From: Desulfobulbaceae bacterium
GTDB taxonomy: Bacteria > Desulfobacterota > Desulfobulbia > Desulfobulbales > Desulfocapsaceae
DNA: 44,023 nucleotides
Assembly (NCBI GenBank): GCA_011390165.1
Contig: JAABSV010000035.1
Span: forward strand, 1 to 44,023
Direction: 5' to 3'
Below, piece after piece: positions 16,398 to 24,853 of this stretch. How positions within the stretch are numbered: the first letter of the stretch is position 1; the number at the start of each line of letters is the position of its first letter. The position numbers and the translations under genes are program-made. Under the pieces are notes generated by a model. It was not told where the DNA came from and ran no database searches. It was given only the letters and a program-made list of their open reading frames with translations.

Positions 16398-16964
16398 TCA
16401 GCCAACCCACAGATACATGAAGCAGCTGATATAGATAATGACCACCACGAGGACGATCAGCATGCGGGCAAAGGAGAGACCGGAGGCCGATTTCAGGGCG
16501 CGGAAGACCACACAGAGAGCGTATACGGCCGCCACCAAGAGGAGGAGGTACATACCGCTTCCGGCCACCTTGACCTGCATCGCCGCCATGATCGGGGCCA
16601 GCGGCCAGAGGGCGATCCAGGCGATCCCTAAGGCCAGATAGACTGGGAGAAAAAGGGTTGAGCCGCCGAAACCACGACAAAATACCCAGGCAAAGAGGGC
16701 CATGCCGCCGTGGATGAGAAAGGCCACGGAGATTCCCATAAAGAGAACGGTCGTTTTGATCTGCAAGGGCAGTTCCGGCGTTGCCCCGATTTCCGGGGTG
16801 AGCAGAAAATCACTGTAGTGGATGGCGCATAAACCGTAGAGTATGCCAAAGACCGCCACATGGAAGGCGGTATACCAGAGTGGCAGTTTTTCCCGGGTGA
16901 TGATCTCCCGGTAAACTGTTTCTTCACAGCGCAGGACGCGGAGAATGTGCTGGAGGTAGTGCAT
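16398..16964 (-). CDS. Integral membrane protein, Yip1-like
   Basis: This is a polytopic protein of about 188 residues with some five hydrophobic segments, separated by short polar loops after an N-terminal amphipathic stretch (MHYLQHILRVLRCEETVYRE). The arrangement resembles bacterial Yip1-domain proteins, but I do not see a decisive motif. I chose ATG 16964, preceded by TATAGGGAACC; an in-frame ATG at 17015 with CAGGGTAG upstream would add 17 residues and is nearly as good. The gene converges on the DUF294 protein with an 11-base gap and lies downstream of the symporter operon, separated from it by a strong hairpin. Function unknown. Confidence 0.78.
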   Translation of the reverse strand: MHYLQHILRVLRCEETVYREIITREKLPLWYTAFHVAVFGILYGLCAIHYSDFLLTPEIGATPELPLQIKTTVLFMGISVAFLIHGGMALFAWVFCRGFGGSTLFLPVYLALGIAWIALWPLAPIMAAMQVKVAGSGMYLLLLVAAVYALCVVFRALKSASGLSFARMLIVLVVVIIYISCFMYLWVG

Positions 16965-17139
16965 TCGATGGTTCCCTATAGCTGATGGTACGGTTTGTAT
17001 ACTGTACTTTTCCATTCTACCCTGAAGGCAAACCTGCTGTCTTCCCCTCTTTTCCTCTCCGACGCTCTTGGTGTTTCCGGCCGGTTACTTACCTCCCACC
17101 GCATGTCATGGTGGGACCATTGCCCTGCCCGGGGAGACA

Positions 17140-17178
17140 ACAACGGGAGAGAGGAAGAAACTTCCCCTCTCCCGTTGT
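17140..17178. terminator. Long hairpin after the symporter gene
   Basis: A perfect 12-bp stem (17140-17151 with 17167-17178, ACAACGGGAGAG) continues, after one mismatch, into a 5-bp inner stem GGAAG/CTTCC closed by an AAA loop. It begins 43 bases past the symporter stop on the minus strand. The T-rich tail (GTGTTTTC) is on the plus-strand side, so in the minus direction it lacks a U-run. It is the likely 3' boundary of the symporter transcript or a bidirectional terminator. Confidence 0.6.
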
Positions 17179-17220
17179 GTTTTCAGTCAGTTTCGCCGTT
17201 ACCGGCGTGGCCGGACCCGC

Positions 17221-18861
17221 TTACGACCAGGGTTGCAACCCCCATATGCTGATACCGACACAGATTATTGCCAGAACGATCGGCCAGGTGATGCTGTTAT
17301 AGCGATTCTCATCGTAGTTACCCCAGCCGTGAATCCGGTCGATGACCTTTTTGTCTTCAAGGGCCGGAGCATAGGAACTTAGGGCGGGGATGCGGTTGAA
17401 GATGATCGACAGGAGGATAAACAGGGTGAAGGAGAGTGGCACGGTGACCATACCACCGGACATCCCCAGGGCGGCGGACAAGCCTTTGCCGACCACGAAG
17501 TTGGGCAGGACATAGGGAGAGATGCAAATAAACAGCACCCCGCAGATATTTGCCGAGATGATCAGCGCCAGTTTGTTGGCCTCTTTCCACCAGACCCCAA
17601 GCAGAATCCCCGGGGTGGCAGTGGTGGCCAGCAGACCAAAGGCCCAGAGAATACTGGTGACCAAAAATTTAGGCGGGTTGAAGGCGAGCAGCAGGGCGAT
17701 TACCCCACCTATGCCCAGGGCGGCAAAGCCCCACTTCATCCGAGTCTTGCCTTCCATTTTCGGGGCGAGGATGCTGAGCAGGTCATTGCCCACCAGGCCG
17801 GAAATGGCCATCAGGTTGCCACCGATGGTCGAGAGGCCGGCCGCCAGTGCACCACCCATGACGAAGGCGGCTACCCATACCGGGTTGTAGAAGACGTTGA
17901 GAATCAACAAGGTCTGGTCGGCCTTGGCGATTGCCTGGCCGGTGGTGGCGACGAAGAAGTTGCCGGCAAAGCCACTGGTGTAGGTACCGGAGAAGAGCAG
18001 GCCGAGGAAAAGGACGAACCATACGACTGCCCAGCGGGCATTTTTGACGCTGGATGAGGTGAAGACCCGCATGGCCAGGTGGGGAAGGGCGACCGGTCCC
18101 AGGGTGAAGGCCGGAATGAGGGCAAAGTACCAGCGGAAATCGTATTTCATGTCAAAAAAGGTCGGTAGCACCTGCAGCATTGCCGGCACCATGTCGCCGT
18201 AGGCCAGGGGGGGAAACCACCAGCCGGAAGACCCCATGCTCTTCATGATCGCCCCCATCGGGACAATCATCGCGATAGTCATGATCACCATCTGGAAGGC
18301 GGCGTTGTAGGAGGCCCCGTACATACCTCCCAGGGTGATGTAGCCGATGGTGGCCACGCCGGAGATAACCAGGGCGAGGTTGTATGGTATGCCGAAGAGC
18401 ATCTCGAAGGCCTGCCCAAGGCCGATCATCTGGCCGAGAGCGTACATGATCATGATCAGGATCATCCAGCAGACGATGGTCAGGGTAGCACCCTTGCCAT
18501 ATCTGGCCCTGATGAACACGGCTGGCGTATAGGCCTTCATTCGGCGCAGGCTGGTACCGTAGAGCAGGGTGAGCAGTGGGATCGAAATCGCCCACTGAAT
18601 CCACAGGTAGACGAAGGGAACCTGGAGTTTAGCGATCAGGGCGATAACGCCGAGGAAGGTGGCGAGGCTGGCCCAGGTGGCGGCCATCCCGAGGCCGTTG
18701 GTGATCGGGCCGATCTTGAAGCCGGCGGCGTAAAAATCATCTTCGCTGGCGGTCATCCGACTGGACCACCAGCCGATGGTGTAGGAGATGGCAAAGAGGA
18801 TGGCAACGACGACCACCCCGACCCAGACATTGGAAATGGCGATTTGGTTTTCCATGGTCAC
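17221..18861 (-). CDS. Sodium:solute symporter (SSS family, acetate-permease-like)
   Basis: This is a 546-residue inner-membrane transporter with about 13 hydrophobic helices. SSS-type features include the N-terminal FYAAGFKIGPITNGLGMAATW, a Gly-rich AAGLSTIGGNLMAISGLVGND in the second half, and WASLATFLGVIAL. It resembles the cation/acetate symporter subgroup that uses a small membrane partner, which is encoded immediately upstream. Start options: GTG 18861 overlaps the upstream stop in a GTGA arrangement, and ATG 18855 (third codon) has GGGAG at a better distance. The substrate is likely a short-chain monocarboxylate such as acetate, lactate or pyruvate, but this is inferred. The nearby cNMP/CBS/DUF294 gene is a typical neighbour. 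Confidence 0.92.
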   Translation of the reverse strand: MTMENQIAISNVWVGVVVVAILFAISYTIGWWSSRMTASEDDFYAAGFKIGPITNGLGMAATWASLATFLGVIALIAKLQVPFVYLWIQWAISIPLLTLLYGTSLRRMKAYTPAVFIRARYGKGATLTIVCWMILIMIMYALGQMIGLGQAFEMLFGIPYNLALVISGVATIGYITLGGMYGASYNAAFQMVIMTIAMIVPMGAIMKSMGSSGWWFPPLAYGDMVPAMLQVLPTFFDMKYDFRWYFALIPAFTLGPVALPHLAMRVFTSSSVKNARWAVVWFVLFLGLLFSGTYTSGFAGNFFVATTGQAIAKADQTLLILNVFYNPVWVAAFVMGGALAAGLSTIGGNLMAISGLVGNDLLSILAPKMEGKTRMKWGFAALGIGGVIALLLAFNPPKFLVTSILWAFGLLATTATPGILLGVWWKEANKLALIISANICGVLFICISPYVLPNFVVGKGLSAALGMSGGMVTVPLSFTLFILLSIIFNRIPALSSYAPALEDKKVIDRIHGWGNYDENRYNSITWPIVLAIICVGISIWGLQPWS

Positions 18862-19151
18862 ACGCTCCCTTTTGATTTGTCCGACATGACCTCTTGCCCC
18901 TGCGATTTGGCGAAGGCTTCCATATCGTCGTCAAATTTGTTGCAGACCAGGGCCATCGCGATGCAGACAACCATCAGGCCGAACCATCCCATCAGGATCG
19001 GGACAATGTACTCCACCGGGAAGCCCCACATGGTACCTCCTTTCAAGCCTGGAAAAAGGACAAAGATGGAGGCAAAATGGCCAAACAGCATCAGCAGACA
19101 GGTAAAAATTATGGTGATCCAGACTTCCCTCTTGTACAGTTGTTCCTTCAT
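18858..19151 (-). CDS. Small membrane subunit of the sodium:solute symporter (DUF4212/YhdT-like)
   Basis: This 97-residue protein has two hydrophobic helices (about residues 10-33 and 48-70) separated by a loop with GGTMWGFPVEYIVP. It ends in an acidic/charged tail, KFDDDMEAFAKSQGQE. Small two-helix partners with a GFP-type loop are typically encoded directly ahead of SSS symporters and are thought to be needed for their assembly or activity. The start ATG 19151 has a good AAGGAG seven bases upstream. The stop overlaps the symporter GTG by 4 bases, which suggests coupled translation. Confidence 0.85.
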   Translation of the reverse strand: MKEQLYKREVWITIIFTCLLMLFGHFASIFVLFPGLKGGTMWGFPVEYIVPILMGWFGLMVVCIAMALVCNKFDDDMEAFAKSQGQEVMSDKSKGSV

Positions 19152-19373
19152 AGGTTTATCTCCTTGAATAAAGGGATTAACTTGTCCGGTCCAAGGGATG
19201 GGGCTGCGATTGAACCGAGCGACCAAAAGAACCAAGATACTTCTGTATTCCGCACATCAGTTCTGACCTACTTATCGGTATTTATTCACTGTCGAGGGTT
19301 TTGCTGGTTTCTCTGCCAGAGTCTCCCGGATCATGTTGACTGGGGGAAGGTCCGCCGATGGCGAACACGGTTC

Positions 19374-19387
19374 TGAACGAGCGCTCA
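19374..19387. promoter_or_regulatory. TetR-like operator TGAACGAGCGCTCA
   Basis: The 14-mer fits TGA-N-CG-NN-CG-N-TCA, the dyad typical of TetR/AcrR-family repressors. It lies at about +4 to +17 of the candidate symporter promoter, where binding would block transcription. No TetR-type gene is present in the window, so the regulator would be encoded elsewhere. Confidence 0.45.
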
Positions 19388-19397
19388 GTCTCCGTGG

Positions 19398-19426
19398 TTA
19401 TAAAGTACCCCGAACTCCTTTGTCAA
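19398..19426 (-). promoter_or_regulatory. Sigma70-type promoter of the symporter operon
   Basis: On the minus strand a perfect TTGACA (19426-19421) is separated by 17 bases from TTATAA (19403-19398). Transcription would start near 19391, leaving a leader of about 240 bases before the small subunit gene. A second TTGACA lies 18 bases further upstream (19444-19439), as part of a TTGTCAA direct repeat. Confidence 0.65.
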
Positions 19427-19664
19427 CAACTTTTATCTTGTCAATCAAGGGACTACCACAGGCGCACCGGGATTAGCGAGATGAGCGGCCCCAATCCCAG
19501 CCAGCGCTTCTTGGTCCCACCTGGCCGACAAACTTGAGTTACCGGTGAAAATAGCGTACAGTGCGCCCCGTACCCGACAAGAATGATTTTCTACCGGCGG
19601 GAGACTGCTGTCCGGTTGCGTGCCGGATGGGGGGAGCACCTTGGCCGGTTACGGGGAGGGGGAG

Positions 19665-20450
19665 ATGCGAGTACAAAGCAGAAAGCAGCTCCAGCTGCGT
19701 GGCGCAGTACTTGGTGGGCCACAGCCCCTGGTTTGTCTGCCGCTGATGGCCAGAAACTCGGAGACTCTCCTTGCCCAGGCGGAACAGCTGGTGGTTCTCC
19801 GGCCGGATATTATCGAGTGGCGGGCAGACGGCTACGAGCGGGTGAAGGAACTCGACCACTGCCAACGCCTGCTGCTTGAGCTGCGTCAACGGATCGGGCA
19901 AATCCCCCTGCTCGTTACCTGCCGGATGGCGGAGGAGGGTGGGCTGGCACCGATATCTGCCGAACACAGGCGGGAACTGTGCCTGGCCGCCATCGCCTCC
20001 GGCGCCATTGATCTCCTCGACTGCGAACTGGCCAATCCGCCTGCCTTTCTCGATTCGGTGCGGAGGGCTGCCCGGGCGAAGGGAGTACCGCTGCTGCTCT
20101 CCTACCATAATTTTCACCATACCCCGGACGAAGATGCTATCCTGGCCATCCTCCGTCAGGCGGTTGCCGCCGGTGCCGATGTCGTCAAAGTGGCGGTGAT
20201 GCCAAGGGTGCCGGCTGATGTTCTCACCCTGCTCCGGGCAACCAACCGGGCCCGGGTGGAAGAGGTCCATCTGCCCCTGGTGACCATCTCCATGGGCGCT
20301 ATGGGACTGGTCAGTCGTCTGGCCGGTGGCCTTTTCGGCTCCGATATGACCTTTGCTATTGGCCTGGAAGCCAGTGCCCCAGGGCAGATTCCCATTGACG
20401 ATCTCCGTTTGGCGATGGCCCTGCTCTACCAGACTGACAGATCCACTTGA
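19665..20450 (+). CDS. aroD: 3-dehydroquinate dehydratase, type I
   Basis: The type I enzyme dehydrates 3-dehydroquinate to 3-dehydroshikimate through a Schiff base in the shikimate pathway. The 261-residue product shows EWRAD (51-55, substrate binding), the active-site His148 in LLSYHNFHH and the Schiff-base Lys175 in DVVKVAVMP. The C-terminal substrate loop is MGAMGLVSRLAGG. The length matches the roughly 250-residue family. I chose ATG 19665 after GGGGAGGGGGAG over the upstream in-frame TTG/ATG options. aroK follows after 59 bases, so two shikimate-pathway genes are paired here. Confidence 0.95.
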   Translation: MRVQSRKQLQLRGAVLGGPQPLVCLPLMARNSETLLAQAEQLVVLRPDIIEWRADGYERVKELDHCQRLLLELRQRIGQIPLLVTCRMAEEGGLAPISAEHRRELCLAAIASGAIDLLDCELANPPAFLDSVRRAARAKGVPLLLSYHNFHHTPDEDAILAILRQAVAAGADVVKVAVMPRVPADVLTLLRATNRARVEEVHLPLVTISMGAMGLVSRLAGGLFGSDMTFAIGLEASAPGQIPIDDLRLAMALLYQTDRST

Positions 20451-20509
20451 GACTTTTCGCCTTCGGGGTGGCTGACAGCGTACCGCCGACGAGGAACAGG
20501 ACCAGACCA

Positions 20510-21037
20510 ATGCAGCAAGCCAACATTATCTTAACCGGCTTTATGGCCTCCGGAAAATCCACTGTCGGTGCGCTGCTTGCCAGTCGGCTCGGCTACCGCT
20601 TTGTCGATACCGACCACCTGATTGAGCAGCGCAGCGGCATGAGTGTCCAGGAACTGTTCCGGCAGCGGGGTGAACCGGCCTTCCGGGCCATGGAGGCTGA
20701 ACTGGCAAGGGAACTTGGTTCCGGTAAAGGGATGGTTATCTCCACCGGCGGTGGCCTGATGGTCGACCCGGCCAACGCCAGGGCCCTCGGTGCCAGTGGC
20801 CGGGTTTTCTGCCTGGTGGCCACCCCGGCGGAAATTCTCCACCGGGTAACCACCGATACCGCCTCCTGTCGGCCACTTTTGCAGAGCCCAGACCCTCAGG
20901 CCCGGATCGAATCACTGCTTGCCGAACGCACGCAGCAGTACAGTCGGTTTCGTCAGCTGGATACCACTGGAAAAACTCCCGAAGAGGTGGTCGAAAGGCT
21001 CCTTGAGACCATCTCCTTCCCACCTGAGACCGCCTAA
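20510..21037 (+). CDS. aroK: Shikimate kinase
   Basis: This 175-residue kinase phosphorylates shikimate at the 3-OH using ATP. The Walker A motif GFMASGKST occupies residues 10-18; FVDTDHLIE provides the Mg/shikimate aspartates; ISTGGGLM is the shikimate-binding Gly-rich loop; RPLL lies in the lid region. The start ATG 20510 follows the polypurine stretch AGGAACAGGACC and fits the usual family length; an upstream extension into the aroD tail is not protein-like. It sits between aroD and an AEC permease in the same direction. Confidence 0.94.
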   Translation: MQQANIILTGFMASGKSTVGALLASRLGYRFVDTDHLIEQRSGMSVQELFRQRGEPAFRAMEAELARELGSGKGMVISTGGGLMVDPANARALGASGRVFCLVATPAEILHRVTTDTASCRPLLQSPDPQARIESLLAERTQQYSRFRQLDTTGKTPEEVVERLLETISFPPETA

Positions 21038-21082
21038 ATCCCCACCGGAAAATCTTCCCGCCCCCACAGGCAAGGTGCTGCA

Positions 21083-22027
21083 ATGACTCTCATTGCCGAT
21101 ATATTGCTCGTCGTTTTGCCGGTATTTTTAGTAATTGGGCTTGGATTTTCGTTAAAGAGGACGGGGCTTGTCGACAGCAGTTTTCTTGTTCAGCTGAACA
21201 GGTTCATTTACTGGGTGGCTTTGCCGGCGCTCCTCTTCCATGAAATCGGCAGAGCCGACTTCGCCGCCAGTTTCAACCCCAGACTGCTATCAGGCATGGT
21301 GTTGGCGACGGTGATCGTCTTCGTTCTCAGTTACGGCTATACCGTGCTGAGAAAGTACCCGGCCGCTGCCCGGGGTGCCTTCAGCCAGGGGGCATTCAGG
21401 GGGAATCTTGGCTTTTTCGGCCTGGCAATAACCTATAACGCCTGCGGACCGGATGGTCTGGCCGCTGCCGGAATACTGCTTGGATTTCTCACCCCCCTGT
21501 ATAATTTTCTCGCTGTCCTCACTCTGCTGATCCCCCAGCACCGGAACAGAAAGAATCTCGGTACCTCGTTCAACATTTCGCAGTATGCCTTCAACCCACT
21601 CATTCTTTCCTCTTTTGCCGGCATTATCTGGAGTTACTTCAATTTTCCCATGCCGCAGGTTCTCGATAAGACCCTGGGGATTGTTGCCGGCATGACTCTG
21701 CCGCTGGCCTTGATCGCCATTGGCGCCTCATTTTCTTTTTCAAGGCTGCGTGGAGGAATGCAGAAGGTGGTGCTGGCTTCGGTTGTCAAATTGCTTTTCA
21801 TGCCGCTGATCACCGCCGGGATTCTTTTGTCCCTGGGGGTAGGCGGCAGCGACTTGACCATCGGGCTGATCTTTGCCGGCTGCCCGACCGCCACCGCCGC
21901 CTACATCATGGCCCGGCAGTTGCAGTCGGATGCGGAACTTTCGGCAGCAATCATCATGTTTACCAGCCTTGCTTCGGTGGCAACATTCTCCCTGTTGCTC
22001 TATGTTCTGAGGGTGTACGGAATATGA
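21083..22027 (+). CDS. AEC (auxin efflux carrier) family permease
   Basis: The 314-residue membrane protein has about 10 hydrophobic helices in the two-fold inverted arrangement of AEC transporters. Typical features are the N-terminal LPVFLVIGLGFSLKRTGLVD, NRFIYWVALPALLFHEI, RGNLGFFGLAI in the middle, and the C-terminal AGCPTATAAYIMARQL. Bacterial AEC proteins export or import carboxylates such as malate, malonate or amino-acid derivatives; the substrate here is unknown. The start ATG 21083 follows AAGGTGCTGCA. A second AEC permease occurs at 39194-40171 (-). Its 3' side is the first copy of the 130-bp intergenic repeat. Confidence 0.9.
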   Translation: MTLIADILLVVLPVFLVIGLGFSLKRTGLVDSSFLVQLNRFIYWVALPALLFHEIGRADFAASFNPRLLSGMVLATVIVFVLSYGYTVLRKYPAAARGAFSQGAFRGNLGFFGLAITYNACGPDGLAAAGILLGFLTPLYNFLAVLTLLIPQHRNRKNLGTSFNISQYAFNPLILSSFAGIIWSYFNFPMPQVLDKTLGIVAGMTLPLALIAIGASFSFSRLRGGMQKVVLASVVKLLFMPLITAGILLSLGVGGSDLTIGLIFAGCPTATAAYIMARQLQSDAELSAAIIMFTSLASVATFSLLLYVLRVYGI

Positions 22028-22098
22028 TGGCGGCCGACAGAAAAGATCAGGTGCACCTGTCAGTAGGCCGAAGTGGAGGGTGGAAAGGCTTTCGCCAG

Positions 22099-22228
22099 GG
22101 TCAGGCCACCTCACAGAGCAAACTCTGGCTCGGTGGCCTGCCTGAACGAACCTTAAGCACTGGCTGAAGGGGTACAGTCCGGTTTCTGCGGTCCTTTGCC
22201 GCATACCGCTGAACGATTACGATTTTGC
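22099..22228 (+). repeat. Intergenic repeat, copy A
   Basis: This is one of three copies of a ~130-bp element; copy C (29272-29401) is on the opposite strand. The first ~95 bases of A and C are nearly the same: GGTCAGGCCACC, AACAGAGCAAA-like, CCTGCCTGAACGAACCT, GGTACAGTCCGG. A two-tier hairpin follows: outer stem CGGT/ACCG (22180-22183 with 22205-22208) and inner stem TGCGG/CCGCA (22187-22191 with 22199-22203). It ends in TGAACGATTACG. Confidence 0.8.
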
Positions 22229-22252
22229 CACAAGTTGTACAAAAACATCCAT

Positions 22253-22323
22253 CCGGAGGTTGCCAAACAGTTGAACCCCAATCTCTATCAATTCGAGAGC
22301 GGGCCGGCCACGGCAACCTCCGG
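22253..22323. repeat. Perfect 12-bp inverted repeat after the AOR gene
   Basis: CCGGAGGTTGCC (22253-22264) and its exact complement GGCAACCTCCGG (22312-22323) are separated by 47 bases and begin 10 bases beyond the AOR stop on the minus strand. It may be a transcript-end hairpin, although the loop is long and no U-run follows. Confidence 0.55.
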
Positions 22324-22333
22324 GATCCCGGAT

Positions 22334-24229
22334 CTATACCGCCTCAGAAGGCTCTTCCAACAGCCAATCTAACCCCAATTCAACCAGCTTCCCTGGTGTT
22401 GGCCTGCCTTGGGTATCCCAACCGGACATGTCGTAATAGAGCTGTATCCAGCCTCTGAATTCGGTCGGATCAAAATGCGCCCCTTTCAGTGGGCCGGAAG
22501 GCATTTTTTCGAACCAGCGGCGAATCAAGGTGTCATCATCGGGAGTGAAACCACAGCGGTTATTGAAGACCCTGGCCATGACATTGGCCCGTTCGACCCC
22601 CAGGACGATCTCATAGAGGCTGGTTTCCCAGCCGGTTATTGCCTGGATCGTATCGACAAGTTTGGGGAAGGTCATGGCGTGAATCGGCACAGAGCAGAAA
22701 TTGCACAGCCCAAGCAGGTTGTTGATGCCCCATGCCTTCTGACCAATGTAAAAGAAGCGAACTTTGGCGGCGTCTGTTTTCACCGGCACGACTGGATCAA
22801 GGAGCCCCATGGGATAGAGTTTACTAATTCCCTCTCCCTGAAAAGCGACGTCGTGTGGGGTCTCGATATGGTCTGCTCCCGTCGGCGACAGGGCGAAGCC
22901 CATTCCCATACCAGTCTTGCCGCGGCCGTCGTGGAAGGCCAATTCCTGGCCTTTAATATGAAATGCGTAGCGTTCAGCGCCGCGGCCGATGCTCTCAGCT
23001 GCCTTTTTCACGCCGCGGCTGAGCACTTCACCTATTCCTTTTCGCTCGGCAATGCGACGAATCAACCAAACCATGGCTTGGGCATCACCAAATTTGATCG
23101 ATTTGCCTTCGGTATCGGCTTCGGTCAAAATACCCTCTTCGAAACACTCCATGGCAAAAGCGATAACCGCTCCGGTGGAGATAACGTCAAGGCCGAGCAG
23201 GTTGCAGAGTTGGTTCCCGTAGGCAACAGCCGGCAGGTTATCGATAGCCAGCAGCGCGCCAAGGGCGGCGAGGGCCTCATATTCAGGCCCGCCAAAACGT
23301 TTATCAAGGGGATATTGCGGGTCGTCAAGAACAACCTGCCGTTTGCAGGCTACCGTACAGTGCCAGCAGGTACCACGGGAGGCAAAGATGGTATTGTGGT
23401 AGTTCTCCGCCGCCAGTTTTTCGGCGCCTTCAAATTGTCCCTCTTTAAAGTTGCGGGTGGTCAAAAAGCCAGCGGCATTGACCCCCTGAACGAGGCCAGG
23501 CGTACCAACCTTGGTAAGTCCAACGTTGGGCGGATGGGTTTTGATTCGTTCCCGGTGCCATTTCGAAAGTTCCTTTACCTTTTCCGGGTCGGCCATCTCC
23601 ATTTTTCCGGTACCCCGTACGGCAATGGCCTTGAGGTTTTTCGAGCCCATCACCGCCCCCATTCCCGTACGCCCGTTGAAATGCTCGAGATCATTCTGCA
23701 GGCAGGCAAACGGTATGAGCCGCTCGCCGGCTGGCCCGATACTGACAACCCGCACCTTCTGTTCCCCGGTTTCTTCCCGCAGGCGCTCAAGGGTTTCCCA
23801 GTTATCAAGGCCCCACAATCCGGATCCATCCCTGATTTCGACTTTTCCATCATTGATCCAGAGATAGACGGGCGAATCGGCAGTACCGGTGATGATGATG
23901 GCGTCGTATCCGGCAAACTTCAGTTCGGGGCCAAAATAGCCTGCCGCCTCCGTTCGCGCAAATCCACCGGTCAATGGGGATTTGGCGCCAACCGCGTAGC
24001 GATTAAAACCTGAAAAAGGCGCCCCTGTGACCACACTGCACGCAAAAATGAGAACATTCTCGGGACCGAGCGGATCAACTTGCGGTGAAACTTCTGTGAG
24101 CAGAAAACGGCCGATAAATCCGGAGCCGCCGAAATAGGTTCGGTACCATTTTTCATCCGGCTCAAGCACACTGGTCGTCTTTGAACTAAGATTTACCTGC
24201 AATATTTTACCGTTATACCCAAATGCCAT
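22334..24229 (-). CDS. Tungsten-type aldehyde:ferredoxin oxidoreductase (AOR family)
   Basis: AOR enzymes oxidise aldehydes to carboxylates, or run in reverse, using a tungsto-bispterin and a [4Fe-4S] cluster with ferredoxin as partner. The 631-residue product carries the cluster cysteines Cys288, Cys291 and Cys295 in CWHCTVACK, at the same positions as in the archaeal AOR. The fourth ligand candidate is Cys509 or Cys512 in GLCNFC. Pterin-binding features include FGGSGFIGR near the N-terminus and NDLEHFNGRTGMGAVMGSKN (about 179-198). The start ATG 24229 follows GGAG. It is the last gene of the long minus-strand catabolic cluster, 162 bases behind tctB. A plausible role is oxidising an aldehyde intermediate of that pathway; the substrate is not known. 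Confidence 0.93.
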   Translation of the reverse strand: MAFGYNGKILQVNLSSKTTSVLEPDEKWYRTYFGGSGFIGRFLLTEVSPQVDPLGPENVLIFACSVVTGAPFSGFNRYAVGAKSPLTGGFARTEAAGYFGPELKFAGYDAIIITGTADSPVYLWINDGKVEIRDGSGLWGLDNWETLERLREETGEQKVRVVSIGPAGERLIPFACLQNDLEHFNGRTGMGAVMGSKNLKAIAVRGTGKMEMADPEKVKELSKWHRERIKTHPPNVGLTKVGTPGLVQGVNAAGFLTTRNFKEGQFEGAEKLAAENYHNTIFASRGTCWHCTVACKRQVVLDDPQYPLDKRFGGPEYEALAALGALLAIDNLPAVAYGNQLCNLLGLDVISTGAVIAFAMECFEEGILTEADTEGKSIKFGDAQAMVWLIRRIAERKGIGEVLSRGVKKAAESIGRGAERYAFHIKGQELAFHDGRGKTGMGMGFALSPTGADHIETPHDVAFQGEGISKLYPMGLLDPVVPVKTDAAKVRFFYIGQKAWGINNLLGLCNFCSVPIHAMTFPKLVDTIQAITGWETSLYEIVLGVERANVMARVFNNRCGFTPDDDTLIRRWFEKMPSGPLKGAHFDPTEFRGWIQLYYDMSGWDTQGRPTPGKLVELGLDWLLEEPSEAV

Positions 24230-24391
24230 TGTTTTTCTCCATTTTTCAATAGGGTGATGGTTGAGAGAACAGGTGCAAAGCGCCAGGACCGGCAATCGCA
24301 CTCAATTACGGTTGACTGGTTCCGCTGAGGAACTGATGATCCTCAAAGTTGACTATTTCTACGTCGTCGGAGGACAAAAGAGTTGAAGTTT

Positions 24392-24853
24392 TCATGAATC
24401 ACTTTGAAACAAATTGCTCTCTGGGAGTGGAACACCAAGGAACTGGTGAAAAATAACATAGAAAGAAGTGACCACCACAATACAAATCACTAGTGATTGC
24501 AAAATGTTGGATGTTTTAAATCTCTCGCCTTCGGCAAGGTATACATTAAAGGTAAAATAAAAGAGGTAACTCGCCGTCAGAAAGCCGAGGATAGGAATTA
24601 AAACTATATAAACCAGGAGGATACTTAGTCCGGTCAAGATATTGTTACGTTCAATGACCGATTCAAAAAATTCAATCCTCTCCGGTTTAATCACCCCTTT
24701 GATACACACCACCAGGCTGAGAGCGGCAATAACCCAGAGTACACTATCAACAAATACCGCCCCATAGCGGGACAGGTCTCTGGTAACAAAATAGACCACA
24801 GCGGCCAACGTCGCAGTAAAGAGGCTGATCAGCACATCGGCATTTAATCGCAT
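24392..24853 (-). CDS. tctB: TTT-family transporter small membrane subunit TctB
   Basis: This is the small four-helix subunit of a tripartite tricarboxylate transporter. The 153-residue protein has hydrophobic segments near residues 8-24, 36-52, 75-98 and 120-142. The arrangement and its LGFLTASYLFYF segment fit TctB, which is poorly conserved in sequence. The start ATG 24853 has GAGGAG upstream, within the end of tctA, and the two genes overlap by 10 bases. It works with TctA and the periplasmic TctC encoded upstream. Confidence 0.88.
   Translation of the reverse strand: MRLNADVLISLFTATLAAVVYFVTRDLSRYGAVFVDSVLWVIAALSLVVCIKGVIKPERIEFFESVIERNNILTGLSILLVYIVLIPILGFLTASYLFYFTFNVYLAEGERFKTSNILQSLVICIVVVTSFYVIFHQFLGVPLPESNLFQSDS

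Larger units (their letters stand above)
19152..19664. other. Intergenic region, symporter operon / aroD (divergent)
   Basis: This 513-base gap holds the minus-strand promoter and the TetR-like dyad listed separately, plus a long leader toward the symporter small subunit. For aroD I see only the ribosome site; no convincing promoter. No open frame in it has both a ribosome site and protein-like composition. Confidence 0.5.
22028..22333. other. Convergent intergenic region, AEC permease / AOR
   Basis: This 306-base gap between convergent genes contains repeat copy A (22099-22228) and a perfect 12-bp inverted repeat (22253-22264 and 22312-22323). No gene is apparent. Confidence 0.6.

Noticed and set aside
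22409..24013. A 534-codon plus-strand open frame antisense to the AOR gene
   Set aside because: It lies wholly opposite a well-recognised AOR, has no ribosome site and no family-like motifs; it is a codon-bias shadow.
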